The position numbers and the translations under genes were made by a program. DNA of 64,000 nucleotides from the NCBI GenBank assembly GCA_026708185.1, contig JAPOVK010000017.1, forward strand, positions 310,001 through 374,000, in the 5' to 3' direction. Every line of letters begins with the position of its first letter. The first letter of the stretch is position 1. This stretch comes from Gammaproteobacteria bacterium (GTDB lineage: Bacteria > Pseudomonadota > Gammaproteobacteria > Pseudomonadales > Azotimanducaceae). Under the pieces are notes generated by a model. It was not told where the DNA came from and did not search any database. It saw only the letters and a list, made by a program, of their open reading frames with translations. This document shows, one piece after another, positions 26,009-36,189 of this stretch.

Positions 26009-27609
26009 ACCAATCCGGCATCGGCGTCCTCGGCGCTCAACGCCGAGTCGCGCTCTCCCCGGGGGCCGATACCCCCGCCGCCCGGCGTCTCCATCACGAG
26101 CGTCGCCCCGGCCGGCACCACGTCCTGCCCTTTCCCGCGCAGTTCCGGTCCGTCCTTGATGTAGACCCGTCCGGCTGCTCCCGCACCGCCGTCGCGCCGT
26201 CCGCGTGCTGGGTGCTTGATCCGGTCGAACATCTTGGAAATCACGAACGGCGCGCCTTCGGCATGCTCGATCTCGATGACTTGGCCCAAGCCACCGCGAT
26301 ACTGCCCTGCCCCGCCCGACCCCGGCAGGTATTCGCGTCGGCGGATGACGAGCGGCGCGGTCACTTCGTTGACTTCCGTCGGCGTGGTCCGGACCCCGGA
26401 AGGAAACGCGGTGGTGGACAGGCCATCCTTGGTGGCACGCGCGCCGGTGCCGCCGTTGAAGATCGGGTTGATGACAAACGGCGCGCTCGAGAAGTTGCCC
26501 GTCGCCGCCGGCACGGAACGCAGCACGGGGTTCCAGATGCACGACGCGCCTTCGGCTGGCGCGACGCCTGGCACGACCTGGTCCAGGCAGCCGAGGACCA
26601 CGTCCGGGAGCATCTGGCCGAGGGCGTGGCGCGCGGAAACCGCAGCGGGCGGCTGTGCATTCAGGATGCAACCGACCGGCGCCCGCACCGTCACCGGGCC
26701 TAAGGACCCCGCATTGTTGGGAATATCGTTGCCCACGACGACGCGCACGCCGAACGACGCGTACGCCTCGGTGTAGTTCGACGGCACGTTGATGCCGAAG
26801 GCAGAGAGGCCCGACGTGCCCGCGAAGTCGACGTCGATCGTGTCGCCGGCAACCGTCAAGGCGCAGGCGATATGTACCGGCATGTCGTAGCCGTCCACAT
26901 CCATCGTGTAGCGGTAGACTCCGTCCGGCAGCGCACGGATCTCCTCCGCCATCGCCTGGCGCGACGTCTCGACGATCCACCGTCCGACCCGGTCGATGTC
27001 GGGAAGGTCGAACTCGCGCATCATCGCGAGCAGTTGCTCGCCGCCGCCACGGTTGCAGGCTGTGAGCGAGTAGAGATCGCCCTCGGCAACGACGGGGTCA
27101 CGGACGTTGTCCGCGATGATCCGCATCAGGCTCTCGTTACGCACGCCGCCGTCGAAGAGTTTCATGATCGGGATGCGTAGGCCCTCCTCGTAGAGGTCGC
27201 CCGCATCCGGGCCGAAACCGCGACCGCCGACGTCGGCGATGTGGCTGGTCGCAGCGAAGAGCCCCACCGGGTCGTCCCGCCTGAACACCGGCGTCACGGC
27301 GGTGAAATCGTTGAGGTGGCCGGTACCGTCCCACGGGTCGTTGGTGATCAGCACGTCGCCCGGTGCCAGGCTGGCGAGTGGATACGCGTTGAGGAACCTG
27401 CCGACGGCCGCCGCCATCGCATTGACATGGCCCGGCGTCCCCGTGACCGCCTGCGCCAGCATCTCACCGCGCGTGTCGAAGACGCCTGCGGACAGGTCGC
27501 CCGCTTCCCGGACCACGGTGGAGAACGCTGTTCGCATCAGCGTCTGCGCCTGCTCCTCGACGATGGCCAAGAGGCGGTTCCAGACCAATTGGTCGCGGAT
27601 GTCGCTCAC
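26005..27609 (-). CDS. hyuB: Hydantoinase B / N-methylhydantoinase (oxoprolinase) beta subunit
   Basis: Subunit of an ATP-dependent amidohydrolase acting on 5-oxoproline, N-methylhydantoin or a related cyclic imide, or a carboxylase of the same family; 534 residues, normal length. Family blocks seen include GVFDTRGEMLAQ, PGDVLITNDPWDGTGHLNDF, TSHIADVGGRG and the Gly-rich C-terminal part (SGGAGQYRGGLGQ, ETPGGGGIGP). The start overlaps the hyuA stop by four bases (ATGA), so the two are translated together. The substrate cannot be told from sequence, and no racemase or carbamoylase is nearby. Confidence 0.92.
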   Translation of the reverse strand: MSDIRDQLVWNRLLAIVEEQAQTLMRTAFSTVVREAGDLSAGVFDTRGEMLAQAVTGTPGHVNAMAAAVGRFLNAYPLASLAPGDVLITNDPWDGTGHLNDFTAVTPVFRRDDPVGLFAATSHIADVGGRGFGPDAGDLYEEGLRIPIMKLFDGGVRNESLMRIIADNVRDPVVAEGDLYSLTACNRGGGEQLLAMMREFDLPDIDRVGRWIVETSRQAMAEEIRALPDGVYRYTMDVDGYDMPVHIACALTVAGDTIDVDFAGTSGLSAFGINVPSNYTEAYASFGVRVVVGNDIPNNAGSLGPVTVRAPVGCILNAQPPAAVSARHALGQMLPDVVLGCLDQVVPGVAPAEGASCIWNPVLRSVPAATGNFSSAPFVINPIFNGGTGARATKDGLSTTAFPSGVRTTPTEVNEVTAPLVIRRREYLPGSGGAGQYRGGLGQVIEIEHAEGAPFVISKMFDRIKHPARGRRDGGAGAAGRVYIKDGPELRGKGQDVVPAGATLVMETPGGGGIGPRGERDSALSAEDADAGLV

Positions 27610-29621
27610 GTTGTCCTCCCGAGCCAGATGTTGCCAGCCTCGTCCAGGCGCGCGGAAAAACCTTGCGGAACAACCGTGGACGTCTGGTCCTCGATGATTG
27701 TCGACGGTCCGTCGATCCGGTCCCCCGCGCGCAACGCCGAACGGAGGATGCGCCCAGACATCGCGTCCTGGGCGACCGCCGCATCCAGCTTGATCGCCGG
27801 TACGTGCGGCTCCTCCCCGCGCAAGGTCAATGTCCAGCTCAGCACTTCGACGTCCAAGCGTGGAATCAGGCGCCCATAGAGTTGCTCGTAGGCAGCGTCG
27901 AAGGCATCGCGCATGTTCTCCGTGGTTGGATCGGCGGGGACGTCGACAGCGATTTCATAGCCTTGGCCGAGATAGCGCATGTAGGCGCGCCGCAGTTCCG
28001 TGAGCCGACCCGGGGCGATGGCATCGACGATTTCGTGCGCTTCCCGGCGCATGTCGGCCATCACCGCGTCGACCAAGCCCGGATCGAACTCGGACAGGCG
28101 AAGGTAGCGGCTCCGGACCACTTCGAACGCGACAGGCGCCGCCAAAAAGCCCATTGCAGATCCGACGCCGGCGGAAGGCGGTACGAGCACAGCGTCGAGC
28201 CCAAGCTTCTCAGCGATCCGTGCCGCGTGGATGGGTGCGGCACCGCCGAAGGCGATCAACGTTCTCCCGGCGGCGTCCTTGCCCCATTCGGCGGCGTGCG
28301 CACGAGTCGCCGAGGCCATGTTCTCGTCAACGACCTCGGCCACCGCCGCCGCCGCGTCGGCGATCGGGCAGTCGCGCCCGCGCCAGGGTTCCCCGACGCC
28401 GTGTTGCAGCGCCCGCGCGGCCGCTTGCGTATCGAGGGTCATCGTCCCGCCGGCGAAGCGGGCTGGATCAAGACGACCGAGGATGACATCGGCGTCCGTG
28501 ACCGTCGCGCCATCCCCGCCGCGTCCGTAGCACGCCGGTCCCGGTTCGGAGCCTGCGCTCTGCGGACCGACGGCGATGCGCCCGAGCTTGTCGACGCTGG
28601 CGATGGATCCCCCGCCGGCGCCGATCTCCACCATCTCGATCACGGGGATGCGCACCGGCAAGCCGCTGCCTTTCTTGAAACGATAGCTGCGATCCACCTC
28701 GAAGGCGCGAGAGTACTGCGGCGTGCCGTCGTCGATCAGGCAGATCTTCGCCGTCGTACCGCCCATGTCCAGCGAGACCACACGGTCCAGGCTCAATTCT
28801 GTCGCCATCTGCGCGGCGAGTATGGCGCCGCCAGCCGGACCCGACTCCACTAGGCGAATCGGAAACTCACGGGCCGCGTTCAGCGACGTCAGACCACCGC
28901 CGGAGGTCATCATCAGGAAAGGGCACTCGACCCCCATTCCCTCGAGGCGTTCATTGAGGTCCGCCAGGTAGCGGGACATCAGCGGTTTGACGTAGGCGTT
29001 GGCGCAAGCCGTCGAGAACCGCTCGAACTCGCGAATCTCGGGACACACCGCGCTTGCCAAGGTGACGGCAACATCCGGCAACTCGCGGCCAAGAACACTT
29101 GCCACCGTCTCCTCGTGGGCCGGGTTGGCGTAGCCGTGGAGGAAACCCACGGCGACGCTCTCGATGGCGTCGGCGGCGAGGCGAGGAACCAGGGCTTCGA
29201 CGTCCCCGGCCTCGAGCGGCGTCAACACGTCACCCGCCGCATTCATGCGCTCCGCTACTGTCAGCCGCCATCGGCGAGGCACCAACGGCCGAGGCCGGTC
29301 GATGTTCACATCGTACTGTTCGAAGCGGTTCTCGAAGGCCATCTCGATCACATCGCGGTGGCCTTCGGTGGTAACCAGGGCAGTCCGCGCACCGCGGCGC
29401 TCGATCAGGGCATTGGTGGCCAGGGTGGTACCGTGCAGGACGACGCCGACGTCCGTAGCCTTGGTCCCGGCGCGGGCAAGGACGTCCTGCAAGCCGTGCA
29501 CCACGCCGGCCGCCGGTTCGGCGTGTGTGGTGAGTACCTTGGTCGTGACCGTACGACCGCCGGTCTCGAGCACCACGTCGGTGAACGTGCCGCCGATGTC
29601 TACCGCGACGCGGTCAGCCAC
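27606..29621 (-). CDS. hyuA: Hydantoinase A / oxoprolinase alpha subunit
   Basis: ATP-binding partner of HyuB, 671 residues. The N-terminal actin-like nucleotide fold opens with VAVDIGGTFTDVVLE. Other family blocks are VLHGTTLATNALIERRGA, MMTSGGGLTSLNAA, RLVESGPAGGA and DMGGTTAKICLI. The C-terminal end runs into DQTSTVVPQGFSARLDEAGN. It is co-translated with hyuB, and its own start overlaps the end of the CHY zinc finger gene by eight bases. The three genes, and perhaps flotillin-NfeD upstream, may form one transcript. Confidence 0.92.
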   Translation of the reverse strand: MADRVAVDIGGTFTDVVLETGGRTVTTKVLTTHAEPAAGVVHGLQDVLARAGTKATDVGVVLHGTTLATNALIERRGARTALVTTEGHRDVIEMAFENRFEQYDVNIDRPRPLVPRRWRLTVAERMNAAGDVLTPLEAGDVEALVPRLAADAIESVAVGFLHGYANPAHEETVASVLGRELPDVAVTLASAVCPEIREFERFSTACANAYVKPLMSRYLADLNERLEGMGVECPFLMMTSGGGLTSLNAAREFPIRLVESGPAGGAILAAQMATELSLDRVVSLDMGGTTAKICLIDDGTPQYSRAFEVDRSYRFKKGSGLPVRIPVIEMVEIGAGGGSIASVDKLGRIAVGPQSAGSEPGPACYGRGGDGATVTDADVILGRLDPARFAGGTMTLDTQAAARALQHGVGEPWRGRDCPIADAAAAVAEVVDENMASATRAHAAEWGKDAAGRTLIAFGGAAPIHAARIAEKLGLDAVLVPPSAGVGSAMGFLAAPVAFEVVRSRYLRLSEFDPGLVDAVMADMRREAHEIVDAIAPGRLTELRRAYMRYLGQGYEIAVDVPADPTTENMRDAFDAAYEQLYGRLIPRLDVEVLSWTLTLRGEEPHVPAIKLDAAVAQDAMSGRILRSALRAGDRIDGPSTIIEDQTSTVVPQGFSARLDEAGNIWLGRTT

Positions 29622-29955
29622 TGGTCTCGAAATAGAGGTGATGGTGCAACGCGCAGCCGGGATTGAACCGGGCTCCGCAGTCCGGGCACGCGGATTCGCA
29701 CGCCAGGTAGGCCGCTATCGTCAACTGGTGGCCGCAAACGCCGCACAGGATCGCGCGCTCCTCTCGCTCGGACACGGGCCAGACATCCGGCGCATGATCC
29801 GCGACGGCGCGATGGCAATCAATGCACGGATACCACGCGTCGCAGCACTTGAACTTGAGCGCGATGACATCGGTGGGGCCCGCGTAGTGGCTGCAACGGG
29901 TCTCGGCGTCAATGTCTACGCCGAGGACATCGACGCCGTGAACGCGTCTGCGCAA
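29614..29955 (-). CDS. CHY-type zinc finger protein
   Basis: A 113-residue protein carrying a full CHY zinc finger (zf-CHY). Cys/His residues are in TRCSHYAG, KFKCCDAWYPCIDCH, LCGVCGHQLT, SACPDCGARFNPGC and a final HHH. Seven or more Cys plus conserved His would bind three zinc ions. In eukaryotes the domain occurs in RING ligases and in Hot13; stand-alone bacterial forms are uncharacterised. It overlaps hyuA and is followed closely upstream by flotillin on the same strand. Its link to hydantoin metabolism is unclear. Confidence 0.82.
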   Translation of the reverse strand: MRRRVHGVDVLGVDIDAETRCSHYAGPTDVIALKFKCCDAWYPCIDCHRAVADHAPDVWPVSEREERAILCGVCGHQLTIAAYLACESACPDCGARFNPGCALHHHLYFETSG

Positions 29956-29959
29956 CGTG

Positions 29960-31363
29960 CTATTCCGACTTTTCGGCGCCCGTCTGCGACTGCTCCTGGC
30001 TGGCCTCGTCGCTGCTCTTGAGCTTGCGTCCGTCGGCCATCTCGCCGAGGAACGCCGGCAATTCGATCCCCGCCATCTTGGCGACTTCGTGGAACGGCGG
30101 CAGGGCCTGGGTCAGGCCGCCGAGGAAGTTCCCCACCGCATCGCCCTTGCCGCCGTCGAAGACGACGACCTTCTCGAAATCGATGTTGCTGATGGCACTC
30201 GCCTGAACCTCGGCGATCTGCTCGAGCTTGTCGACGATCATCAGTTGCGCCGCCTTGTCGGGACTGCCCGCAGCGGCGAGGACGATGTCCCTGAACCCCT
30301 CGGCCATCTTGGTGAGGATCTCCATGCGGCCTTGGGCCTCGCCCGCGAGCTTGGCGCGCATCGCATCGCCTTCCGCTTCACCGGCGAGAACCTCGCGTTG
30401 CTTCTCGCCCTCCGCCTCCGTGCGAACGCGGTCGCGTTCGATCTCCGCGGGGACGACGATGTCGGCGTATTCGCGCGCCCGGTCGCGCTCGGCGCGGGCC
30501 ACCTCGGCCTCGCGCTCCGCCACATAGCCTTCCTGCTCCGCAGCCGCCTCCTTCACGGATTCGGCTGCGTCGCCGCGGCGTTTGGCTTCGGCCTGCGCTT
30601 CGCGAAGGTCCGCCTCGGATGACGCTTCGACCGCGCGTGCCTGGTTCTCGCCGGTCACCGCCTTGGCGTTGGCGTCCGCGACGCGGACGCGTTGGTCCTG
30701 TTCGGCTTCCGCGGAACCGACCGCACCGTCACGTTCCTGCTGCGCCACCTGCACCTTGGCCTGGTTGACGGCCTCCGCAGCGGCGCGCTGACCGAGCGCC
30801 TCGATGTACCCGGACTCGTCGGTGATGTCGGAGATGTTGACGTTGATGAGGTTGAGACCGACCTTGATGAGTTCCGACTCGATGTTCTCGAGCACTCGCG
30901 ACTCGAACTTCTCACGGTCGCTGTTGATCTCTTCGATGTCCATCATGGCGAGCGTGGCCCGCAACTGGCCGTAGATGATGTCCTTCGCCGTCTCCTCGAT
31001 CTGGCGCGTGTCGAGCGACAGCAGCCGCTCGGCAGCGTTGTTCATCAGTTCCTGTTGCGTGCCGATGCCAAACGTGAAACGCGACGGCACGTTGACCCGG
31101 ATGTTCTGTTTCGACAAGGCCCCGCGCAGGTCGATGTCCACCGTCATCGGGGTGAGATCGAGGTAGCGATAGCCCTGTATCACCGGCCATACGAACGTCG
31201 TCCCGCCGTGGATCGGCTTTGCCATGCGGTCGCCGCCGACCTGGCCGTACTTGACCAGGATCTTGTCCGACGGGCAGGTGCGAATGCGCCGGATGGCGGC
31301 GATCAGCGCCACCATGAAGATCACCGCCGCGATGACGATGACGATTATCGTGGGTGAGAACAT
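29960..31363 (-). CDS. Flotillin family membrane scaffold protein
   Basis: SPFH/flotillin protein thought to organise membrane microdomains; 467 residues. One N-terminal membrane segment (IIVIVIAAVIFMVALIAAI, about 5-23) is followed by the SPFH domain (about 30-200). A long Ala/Glu/Arg-rich coiled coil (about 205-360, for example EAEQDQRVRVADANAK) follows, then a short C-terminal domain ending in Ser/Glu-rich text. This matches bacterial FloT/FloA and YqiK-like proteins. It is 26 bp downstream of an NfeD-family gene, the usual partner. Confidence 0.9.
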   Translation of the reverse strand: MFSPTIIVIVIAAVIFMVALIAAIRRIRTCPSDKILVKYGQVGGDRMAKPIHGGTTFVWPVIQGYRYLDLTPMTVDIDLRGALSKQNIRVNVPSRFTFGIGTQQELMNNAAERLLSLDTRQIEETAKDIIYGQLRATLAMMDIEEINSDREKFESRVLENIESELIKVGLNLINVNISDITDESGYIEALGQRAAAEAVNQAKVQVAQQERDGAVGSAEAEQDQRVRVADANAKAVTGENQARAVEASSEADLREAQAEAKRRGDAAESVKEAAAEQEGYVAEREAEVARAERDRAREYADIVVPAEIERDRVRTEAEGEKQREVLAGEAEGDAMRAKLAGEAQGRMEILTKMAEGFRDIVLAAAGSPDKAAQLMIVDKLEQIAEVQASAISNIDFEKVVVFDGGKGDAVGNFLGGLTQALPPFHEVAKMAGIELPAFLGEMADGRKLKSSDEASQEQSQTGAEKSE

Positions 31364-31389
31364 TGTGGGACTCCTTGGGTTCTTCGACG

Positions 31390-32046
31390 TCAGGCGGGAC
31401 GCGGCTTGGTTTCGGCTTGGTTGGCGACTAGCTGTGAGTCGGTCGCGGTCGTCGCATTCCCGACGACGAGCTGGCTGCCGGAAAAGCCCAGCACGGTGAC
31501 CGCCGAATTGCGCTTCAAGCCCTCGCCGTCGGTGACGGCATGGTATTCCATGAGCCGCCCCTGGACCGATACGCTCACCTTGCCGACGCCGTGGCGGCCT
31601 TCCGGGACGGCCAATGTGACGGTGCCAGCCTGTCCGACGGTGTTCTCGATCCGGACGTTTCCTTCATGCTTCAGCATGGCCAGCAGGGCAAGCAGGCCGA
31701 TGTTGATGCCGGTGAAGAGAGCGCCCACCACGAGGCCGACCAGCACGACGAAGACGATGTGGGTCAGCCCCCAGTCGTAGGCCATCAGTCCGCCCCACGA
31801 CAGACCCATCAGGAACGACACGCCGTTGCGGATCGTGAAGATGTTGCCGAAGGCGCTGTCGCCACCGACGTCGTCGCCGATGGCACCTTCGTCGAGGTTC
31901 GGGACCTCGCCGGCGTCGGCCTCGTCTACCTCGCCGATGCCGAACAGGCTGAACACCACCTGGATGGCGAACACCGAGGTCGAGAACAGGGCGATGACGA
32001 ACAGCGCTTGCTGCAGCGCAGACAGGCCGTCGAACCACTCGCTCAT
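31390..32046 (-). CDS. NfeD/YuaF-like membrane protein, flotillin partner
   Basis: A 218-residue membrane protein. Three hydrophobic stretches are seen: ALFVIALFSTSVFAIQVVF near the N-terminus, then VSFLMGLSWGGLMAYDWG and HIVFVVLVGLVVGALFTG. A C-terminal beta-rich OB-fold segment (about 140-200; VGQAGTVTLAVPEGRHGVGKVSV) is typical of NfeD. In other bacteria such proteins (YuaF in Bacillus subtilis) form an operon with flotillin and affect membrane fluidity. An acidic loop rich in Asp/Glu lies between the first two membrane parts. No serine protease domain is present, so it belongs to the short NfeD form. Confidence 0.85.
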   Translation of the reverse strand: MSEWFDGLSALQQALFVIALFSTSVFAIQVVFSLFGIGEVDEADAGEVPNLDEGAIGDDVGGDSAFGNIFTIRNGVSFLMGLSWGGLMAYDWGLTHIVFVVLVGLVVGALFTGINIGLLALLAMLKHEGNVRIENTVGQAGTVTLAVPEGRHGVGKVSVSVQGRLMEYHAVTDGEGLKRNSAVTVLGFSGSQLVVGNATTATDSQLVANQAETKPRPA

Positions 32047-32185
32047 TCCGCAATCCCGCCGTCAGACACGCATTCAAGTATCAGCGAGACAACGGATCGC
32101 ACTCAAGTGAGGAAGCCGTGGAAGTTTCCCCGAGGGCGCCTCCACGGTTTCTGCACAGTGACGAGCCCTAGCGGGCTGTGCCCTT

Positions 32186-32219
32186 CGAGGTGCGCGGCCC
32201 GCCCGGGTCGCGCACCTCG
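32186..32219. terminator. 15-bp GC hairpin downstream of the molybdenum hydroxylase genes
   Basis: CGAGGTGCGCGGCCC and GGGTCGCGCACCTCG form a 15-bp stem with one G-T pair and a GCCC loop. It begins eight bases past the stop of the large hydroxylase subunit. There is no T-run on either side, so it may end or stabilise the 3' end of that transcript or be a repeat. Its flanks, GGTGCGCGG and CGCGCACC, resemble the ends of the element inside imuB. Confidence 0.5.
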
Positions 32220-32226
32220 CGGGAGC

Positions 32227-34470
32227 TCACACCGTGTAGCCTTCCTCGCTGATCGGCAGCGTGCGGATGCGGCGTCCTGTCGCGGAGTAGATCGCGTTGC
32301 ACACCGCCGGGGCCAGCGGCGGCAGCGCCGGCTCGCCCAAGCCCGTGGGTGAGAAGTCGCTGTCCACGAAGTGCACATCCACCTTCGGCGTCGCCCCCAT
32401 GCGCAGCAGCGGGTACTTGTCGAAGTTCGACTGCTGCACGCGACCGTTCTCGAAGGTGACCGACAGCCCCATCATCGTCGACAGGCCGTCGACGACCGAG
32501 CCCTGCATCTGGTTCTCGGCCCCACTCAAGTTCACGATCGGGCCGACGTCGGCCGCCACGGTCACCTTGTGGACCTTGATCTTCTTGTCCGTATCCACGC
32601 TGACGTCAGCGACTTCCGCAATGTGGCCCATGTGGCTGAAGTAGAACGCGAGCCCCAGGGCACGGCCGTCGGGCATATCGCGCCCCCACCCGGCCTTCTC
32701 GGCAGCGAGCTTCACGACGTTCGCCGCGCGCTCCGTATTGAGCGTCCCCGGATTGTCCGGCACTAGCCAGCGCGGTTCGCCGAACACTTCGAGCAGCACT
32801 TCGAGATGGTCGCGACCCGCAGCGGCGGCCAGCTCGTGCAGGAAGCTCTGCACGACGAAGCCGAACACGTTGGCCCCGGGTGCACGCCAGGCGGCGCAAC
32901 GGTTCTTCCAGTCGAGAGCTGTCTGCTCGAAACGCACGTTCGGAACCAGTCCGTTCGGGAACACGCCTTGCCCCAGGGCGCCACCGCTCACCGGTCGCCC
33001 GTCGTTGGCGAAGGTGATGAAGTGGTCCCGCCAGCCGGTGACCTTGCCCTCGGCATCCACCGAGCCTTCGAGCTGGTGGAAGCCGCCGGCCCGGTACAGG
33101 TCGTAGGCCATGTCGTCTTCGCGCGTCCACTGCAGCTTCACGGGAACGCCCGCGCGCTGCGTAATCGCCGCCGCCTCGCACATGAAGTCGTTGTACAGCC
33201 GGCGCCCGAAGCCGCCGCCGCAACGCATCTGGTGGAGCGTGATCTTGGACTTGTCGATGCCAGTGGCCCGTGCCACCGCGTCCATGCCCCAGTCGGGCGT
33301 CTGCGTCGGCGACCAGATCTCGAGCGCACCGTCCGCGAACGAGGCCGTGGTGTTCTGCGGTTCGAGCTGGGCGTGGCTGACGAAGTGGTAGGTGTAGTAG
33401 CCCGAGACGCGCTCGGCTGCCGACTCGAAAGCCGCGTCCACGTCGCCCTCGTCGACGACGCGTTCGCCGGCCTCGCCCCGCAAGCTCTCGGCTTCAGCCA
33501 CGGCGGCGCTCCAACTGTCCTTGGAAGCCTCGGTCTCGTCCCACTCGACGGCGAGCGCGCGCTTGGCGCGGATCGCCGCCCAGGTCGACTCCGCAATGAT
33601 CGCGACGCCCGGCAAGAGGTCCATGGCGTTGTCGTTGCCGTCCAGGATGAACGCGTCGTGCACGCCGGGCATGGCCTTGATCTCGGCGAGGTTCGCCGAC
33701 TTGGCCTTGCCGCCGATGGCGGGGCACTTCTGATAGACCGCGTACTTCATGCCCGGGACCGACACGTCGATGCCGAAGAGCGCTTCGCCGCGGACCAGCG
33801 CCTCGTTGTCCACGCCCGTGATGCGCTTGCCGAGCAGCCGGAAGTCGCCGGTGCTCTTGAGCGTGAGCGATGCCGCGTCGGGTACGGGCATCTCCGCGGC
33901 ATCGGCCGCCAAGGCCGTGTACTTGAGCTTTCGCCCGCTTGCCTCGTGGATGACGTGGCTGTCCCTGGTGGAGAGTTCTTCAGCGGGCACGCCAAGCTGC
34001 TTGGCGGCGGCGCCGACGAGCATCGCCCGGGCCGTCGCGCCTGCCTGGCGCAAGGGAGTCCAGTTCATGGGTATCGACATCGAGCCACCGGCGAATTGCA
34101 TGCCGTAGGTCGCCGCGTCGATGGGGGACTGCACGACCGTCACGTCGTCCCAAGCGGCGTCGAGTTCCTCGGCCACGATCATCGGCAGCGATGTCTTCAC
34201 ACCTTGGCCGACCTCGGGGTTCTTGGCCAGCAGCGTGATGCCGTCGGCGTCGATGCGCACGTAGCCATTCGGCTTAAGCGGCCCACCCGCGGCCGCGGCT
34301 CGTGGCAGCGTGAACGAAAGCATCAGGCCGCCGCCGACGAGGCCGGTGAGTTTAATGAATTGGCGGCGGTCGAGCTTGGCGATTCCGAGTAGCCCGTCCG
34401 CGATCTGCTCCCGCTCGCCGGTGACGGCCGCGACGGTCTCGTTGATCCCTTGATAGTTGAGCGCGCTCAT
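32227..34470 (-). CDS. Xanthine dehydrogenase family molybdopterin-binding subunit (IorB-like)
   Basis: Large subunit of a molybdenum hydroxylase exported by the Tat route, 747 residues. The ATG at 34470 follows GGAGGG and overlaps the small-subunit stop (ATGA). A twin-arginine signal, [14 protein letters not shown], lies at about 35-48. Cofactor blocks include [32 protein letters not shown] and the C-terminal [18 protein letters not shown] with the catalytic Glu. The fold and two-gene layout match isoquinoline 1-oxidoreductase and periplasmic aldehyde oxidoreductases. An electron-accepting cytochrome is expected but not found next door. Substrate is unknown, probably an aldehyde or N-heterocycle. 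Confidence 0.9.
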   Translation of the reverse strand: MSALNYQGINETVAAVTGEREQIADGLLGIAKLDRRQFIKLTGLVGGGLMLSFTLPRAAAAGGPLKPNGYVRIDADGITLLAKNPEVGQGVKTSLPMIVAEELDAAWDDVTVVQSPIDAATYGMQFAGGSMSIPMNWTPLRQAGATARAMLVGAAAKQLGVPAEELSTRDSHVIHEASGRKLKYTALAADAAEMPVPDAASLTLKSTGDFRLLGKRITGVDNEALVRGEALFGIDVSVPGMKYAVYQKCPAIGGKAKSANLAEIKAMPGVHDAFILDGNDNAMDLLPGVAIIAESTWAAIRAKRALAVEWDETEASKDSWSAAVAEAESLRGEAGERVVDEGDVDAAFESAAERVSGYYTYHFVSHAQLEPQNTTASFADGALEIWSPTQTPDWGMDAVARATGIDKSKITLHQMRCGGGFGRRLYNDFMCEAAAITQRAGVPVKLQWTREDDMAYDLYRAGGFHQLEGSVDAEGKVTGWRDHFITFANDGRPVSGGALGQGVFPNGLVPNVRFEQTALDWKNRCAAWRAPGANVFGFVVQSFLHELAAAAGRDHLEVLLEVFGEPRWLVPDNPGTLNTERAANVVKLAAEKAGWGRDMPDGRALGLAFYFSHMGHIAEVADVSVDTDKKIKVHKVTVAADVGPIVNLSGAENQMQGSVVDGLSTMMGLSVTFENGRVQQSNFDKYPLLRMGATPKVDVHFVDSDFSPTGLGEPALPPLAPAVCNAIYSATGRRIRTLPISEEGYTV

Positions 34471-34949
34471 GTCCGGCCCTCCTTCATGCTCGCCGCCGCC
34501 GTCTTCACACCCTCCCGGATGCGCACGTACGTGCCGCAGCGACACAGGTTGCCCGCCATCGCCGCATCGATCGCGGCGTCGTCCGGATCCGGGTTGGAGC
34601 GCAGTAGCGCTTCCGCCGCCATGATCTGACCTGATTGGCAGTAGCCGCACTGGGCCACGTCGAGGTCAACCCAGGCCTGCTGCACCGGGTTCAACTCGCC
34701 GGCCGACCCCGCGAGGCCCTCGATCGTCGTCACGGTGCTGTCGCCCACCCCGGAAACCGGGAACGAGCACGACTTCACCGGATTCCCGTCGAGAAGCACC
34801 GTGCAGGCGCCGCATTGGCTGATTCCGCACCCGAACTTCGTGCCGACCAGCCCCAACTCGTCGCGCAACACCCACAGAAGCGGCGTTGCCGGATCGGACG
34901 CGTCGACTTCGCGCACCTCCCCGTTGACGTTCACGCGTAAACTCGCCAT
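34467..34949 (-). CDS. (2Fe-2S) subunit of the molybdenum hydroxylase (IorA-like)
   Basis: Small iron-sulfur subunit, 160 residues, that passes electrons from the molybdenum site. The first plant-ferredoxin-type cluster is bound by CGISQCGAC...C (about residues 40-62), and the second by CGYCQSGQ and CRCGTY in the helical C-terminal domain. It lacks its own signal peptide; as in relatives, it would be carried out bound to the Tat-tagged large subunit. ATGA overlap with the large-subunit gene shows coupled translation. Confidence 0.92.
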   Translation of the reverse strand: MASLRVNVNGEVREVDASDPATPLLWVLRDELGLVGTKFGCGISQCGACTVLLDGNPVKSCSFPVSGVGDSTVTTIEGLAGSAGELNPVQQAWVDLDVAQCGYCQSGQIMAAEALLRSNPDPDDAAIDAAMAGNLCRCGTYVRIREGVKTAAASMKEGRT

Positions 34950-35066
34950 CCCTCGTTCTCCCCAAGTTGCGAATGCGCCGATTGTAGCGCGCATCGGGGG
35001 GCGTTTTTGACACCGACGAGCGCGTCGGGTTAGGTTGATCCGTTTCAGCCAATTGACGAGGACGGC

Positions 35067-36158
35067 ATGGCGGCACCGGCCATGATCACCACGATCGACG
35101 ACTTCGAGGCGGAGTACCGCAAAGGCATCGGCTACGTCATGCCGGCGCGGGGAAGCCGGGAAGCGAGCCTGGACAACATCCAGCGCTTCGGGGACGGCGT
35201 CGGAGACTACAACCCGTTGTACCGGGATCCGGCTTACGGGGCCCAGAGCCCTTACGGATCGGTCATCGCGCCGCCGATCTTCATCTACGGGGCGAGCTTG
35301 GGCATTGCGCTCGCGATCAACGGCAACATCGACGGCCGACGTCTGTCGTCGAGCTACTTTCCGATGAACTACGCGGGCGGCACGATCGAGTTCAAGAGGA
35401 CCATCTGGCCGGGCGATCGCATCTCCGCCTCCGAGGAGATCATCGACATCCATCGCAAGCACAGCGACCGGATCGGCGACTTCGTGCTCTGCGAAGCGGG
35501 GATCAACTACCACAACCAGCGCAAGGAACTGGTCGCCACCAAGACGACGCTCATGGCGCGCTACCAGAACCTCGGCGGCGGCCGAACCATCCAGTACGAC
35601 CGCGAGAAGAAGACCCAGGTGATCGAGGAGTCGCCGGACCCCTTGGTCTACGAACGCGAACGCTGCGGCGCAGACACGCGCTACTTCGAAGACGTAACCG
35701 TCGGCGACGAGATGCCACCCTTGCACAAGGGCACCTACACCGTCACGGAGCTCTTCCTGTTCACGCACGGCGTGGTCGGGACCCGCCGCAGCCCACGCGC
35801 CGCCCTCGAAGCCGAGGAGTCCAAGGACTTGGGCGGGGGCGGTCGTTACGACGCCGAGCATGCGCGCAACCGCCGCAACATGCCAGGGCAGTTCGACTGG
35901 GGGCCGCAAAGAGTCTGCTGGGTCGCCCAGATGGCGACCGACTGGATGGGCGACGACGGGCGACTCCTGAAGATGGAAACGCGCGTCCGCCATCCCAACG
36001 TGGTCGGCGACACCAATACGCTGTTCGGCAAGGTGGCCGCCAAGACCGCAGTTGGCGACGAACACCTGGTCGAGCTGGACGTCTACAACGAGAACCAGGC
36101 GGGGCTTGCCACCGTGGAAGCGCGCATCACGGTCGCCCTGCCGTCGCGGGCCGCCTGA
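35067..36158 (+). CDS. FAS1-like/MaoC hotdog-fold dehydratase
   Basis: Double hotdog-fold protein, 363 residues, probably hydrating or dehydrating an acyl-CoA. The first domain has [23 protein letters not shown], the Asp/His-type hydratase-2 region, and [10 protein letters not shown]. The second domain (about 200-360) carries [34 protein letters not shown] and [16 protein letters not shown]. Each half resembles MaoC-like dehydratases; the pair would make one pseudo-dimer. It stands alone, divergent from the molybdenum hydroxylase genes, with a weak ribosome site (GAGGA). Substrate is unknown. Confidence 0.82.
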   Translation: MAAPAMITTIDDFEAEYRKGIGYVMPARGSREASLDNIQRFGDGVGDYNPLYRDPAYGAQSPYGSVIAPPIFIYGASLGIALAINGNIDGRRLSSSYFPMNYAGGTIEFKRTIWPGDRISASEEIIDIHRKHSDRIGDFVLCEAGINYHNQRKELVATKTTLMARYQNLGGGRTIQYDREKKTQVIEESPDPLVYERERCGADTRYFEDVTVGDEMPPLHKGTYTVTELFLFTHGVVGTRRSPRAALEAEESKDLGGGGRYDAEHARNRRNMPGQFDWGPQRVCWVAQMATDWMGDDGRLLKMETRVRHPNVVGDTNTLFGKVAAKTAVGDEHLVELDVYNENQAGLATVEARITVALPSRAA

Positions 36159-36189
36159 CCGCATCGAGCCGTTGCAGCAGGTCAAGCCG

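Noticed and set aside
32806-34392. 528-codon plus-strand frame opposite the molybdenum hydroxylase
   Set aside because: Shadow of the large-subunit gene; low-complexity His/Arg/Gly composition.
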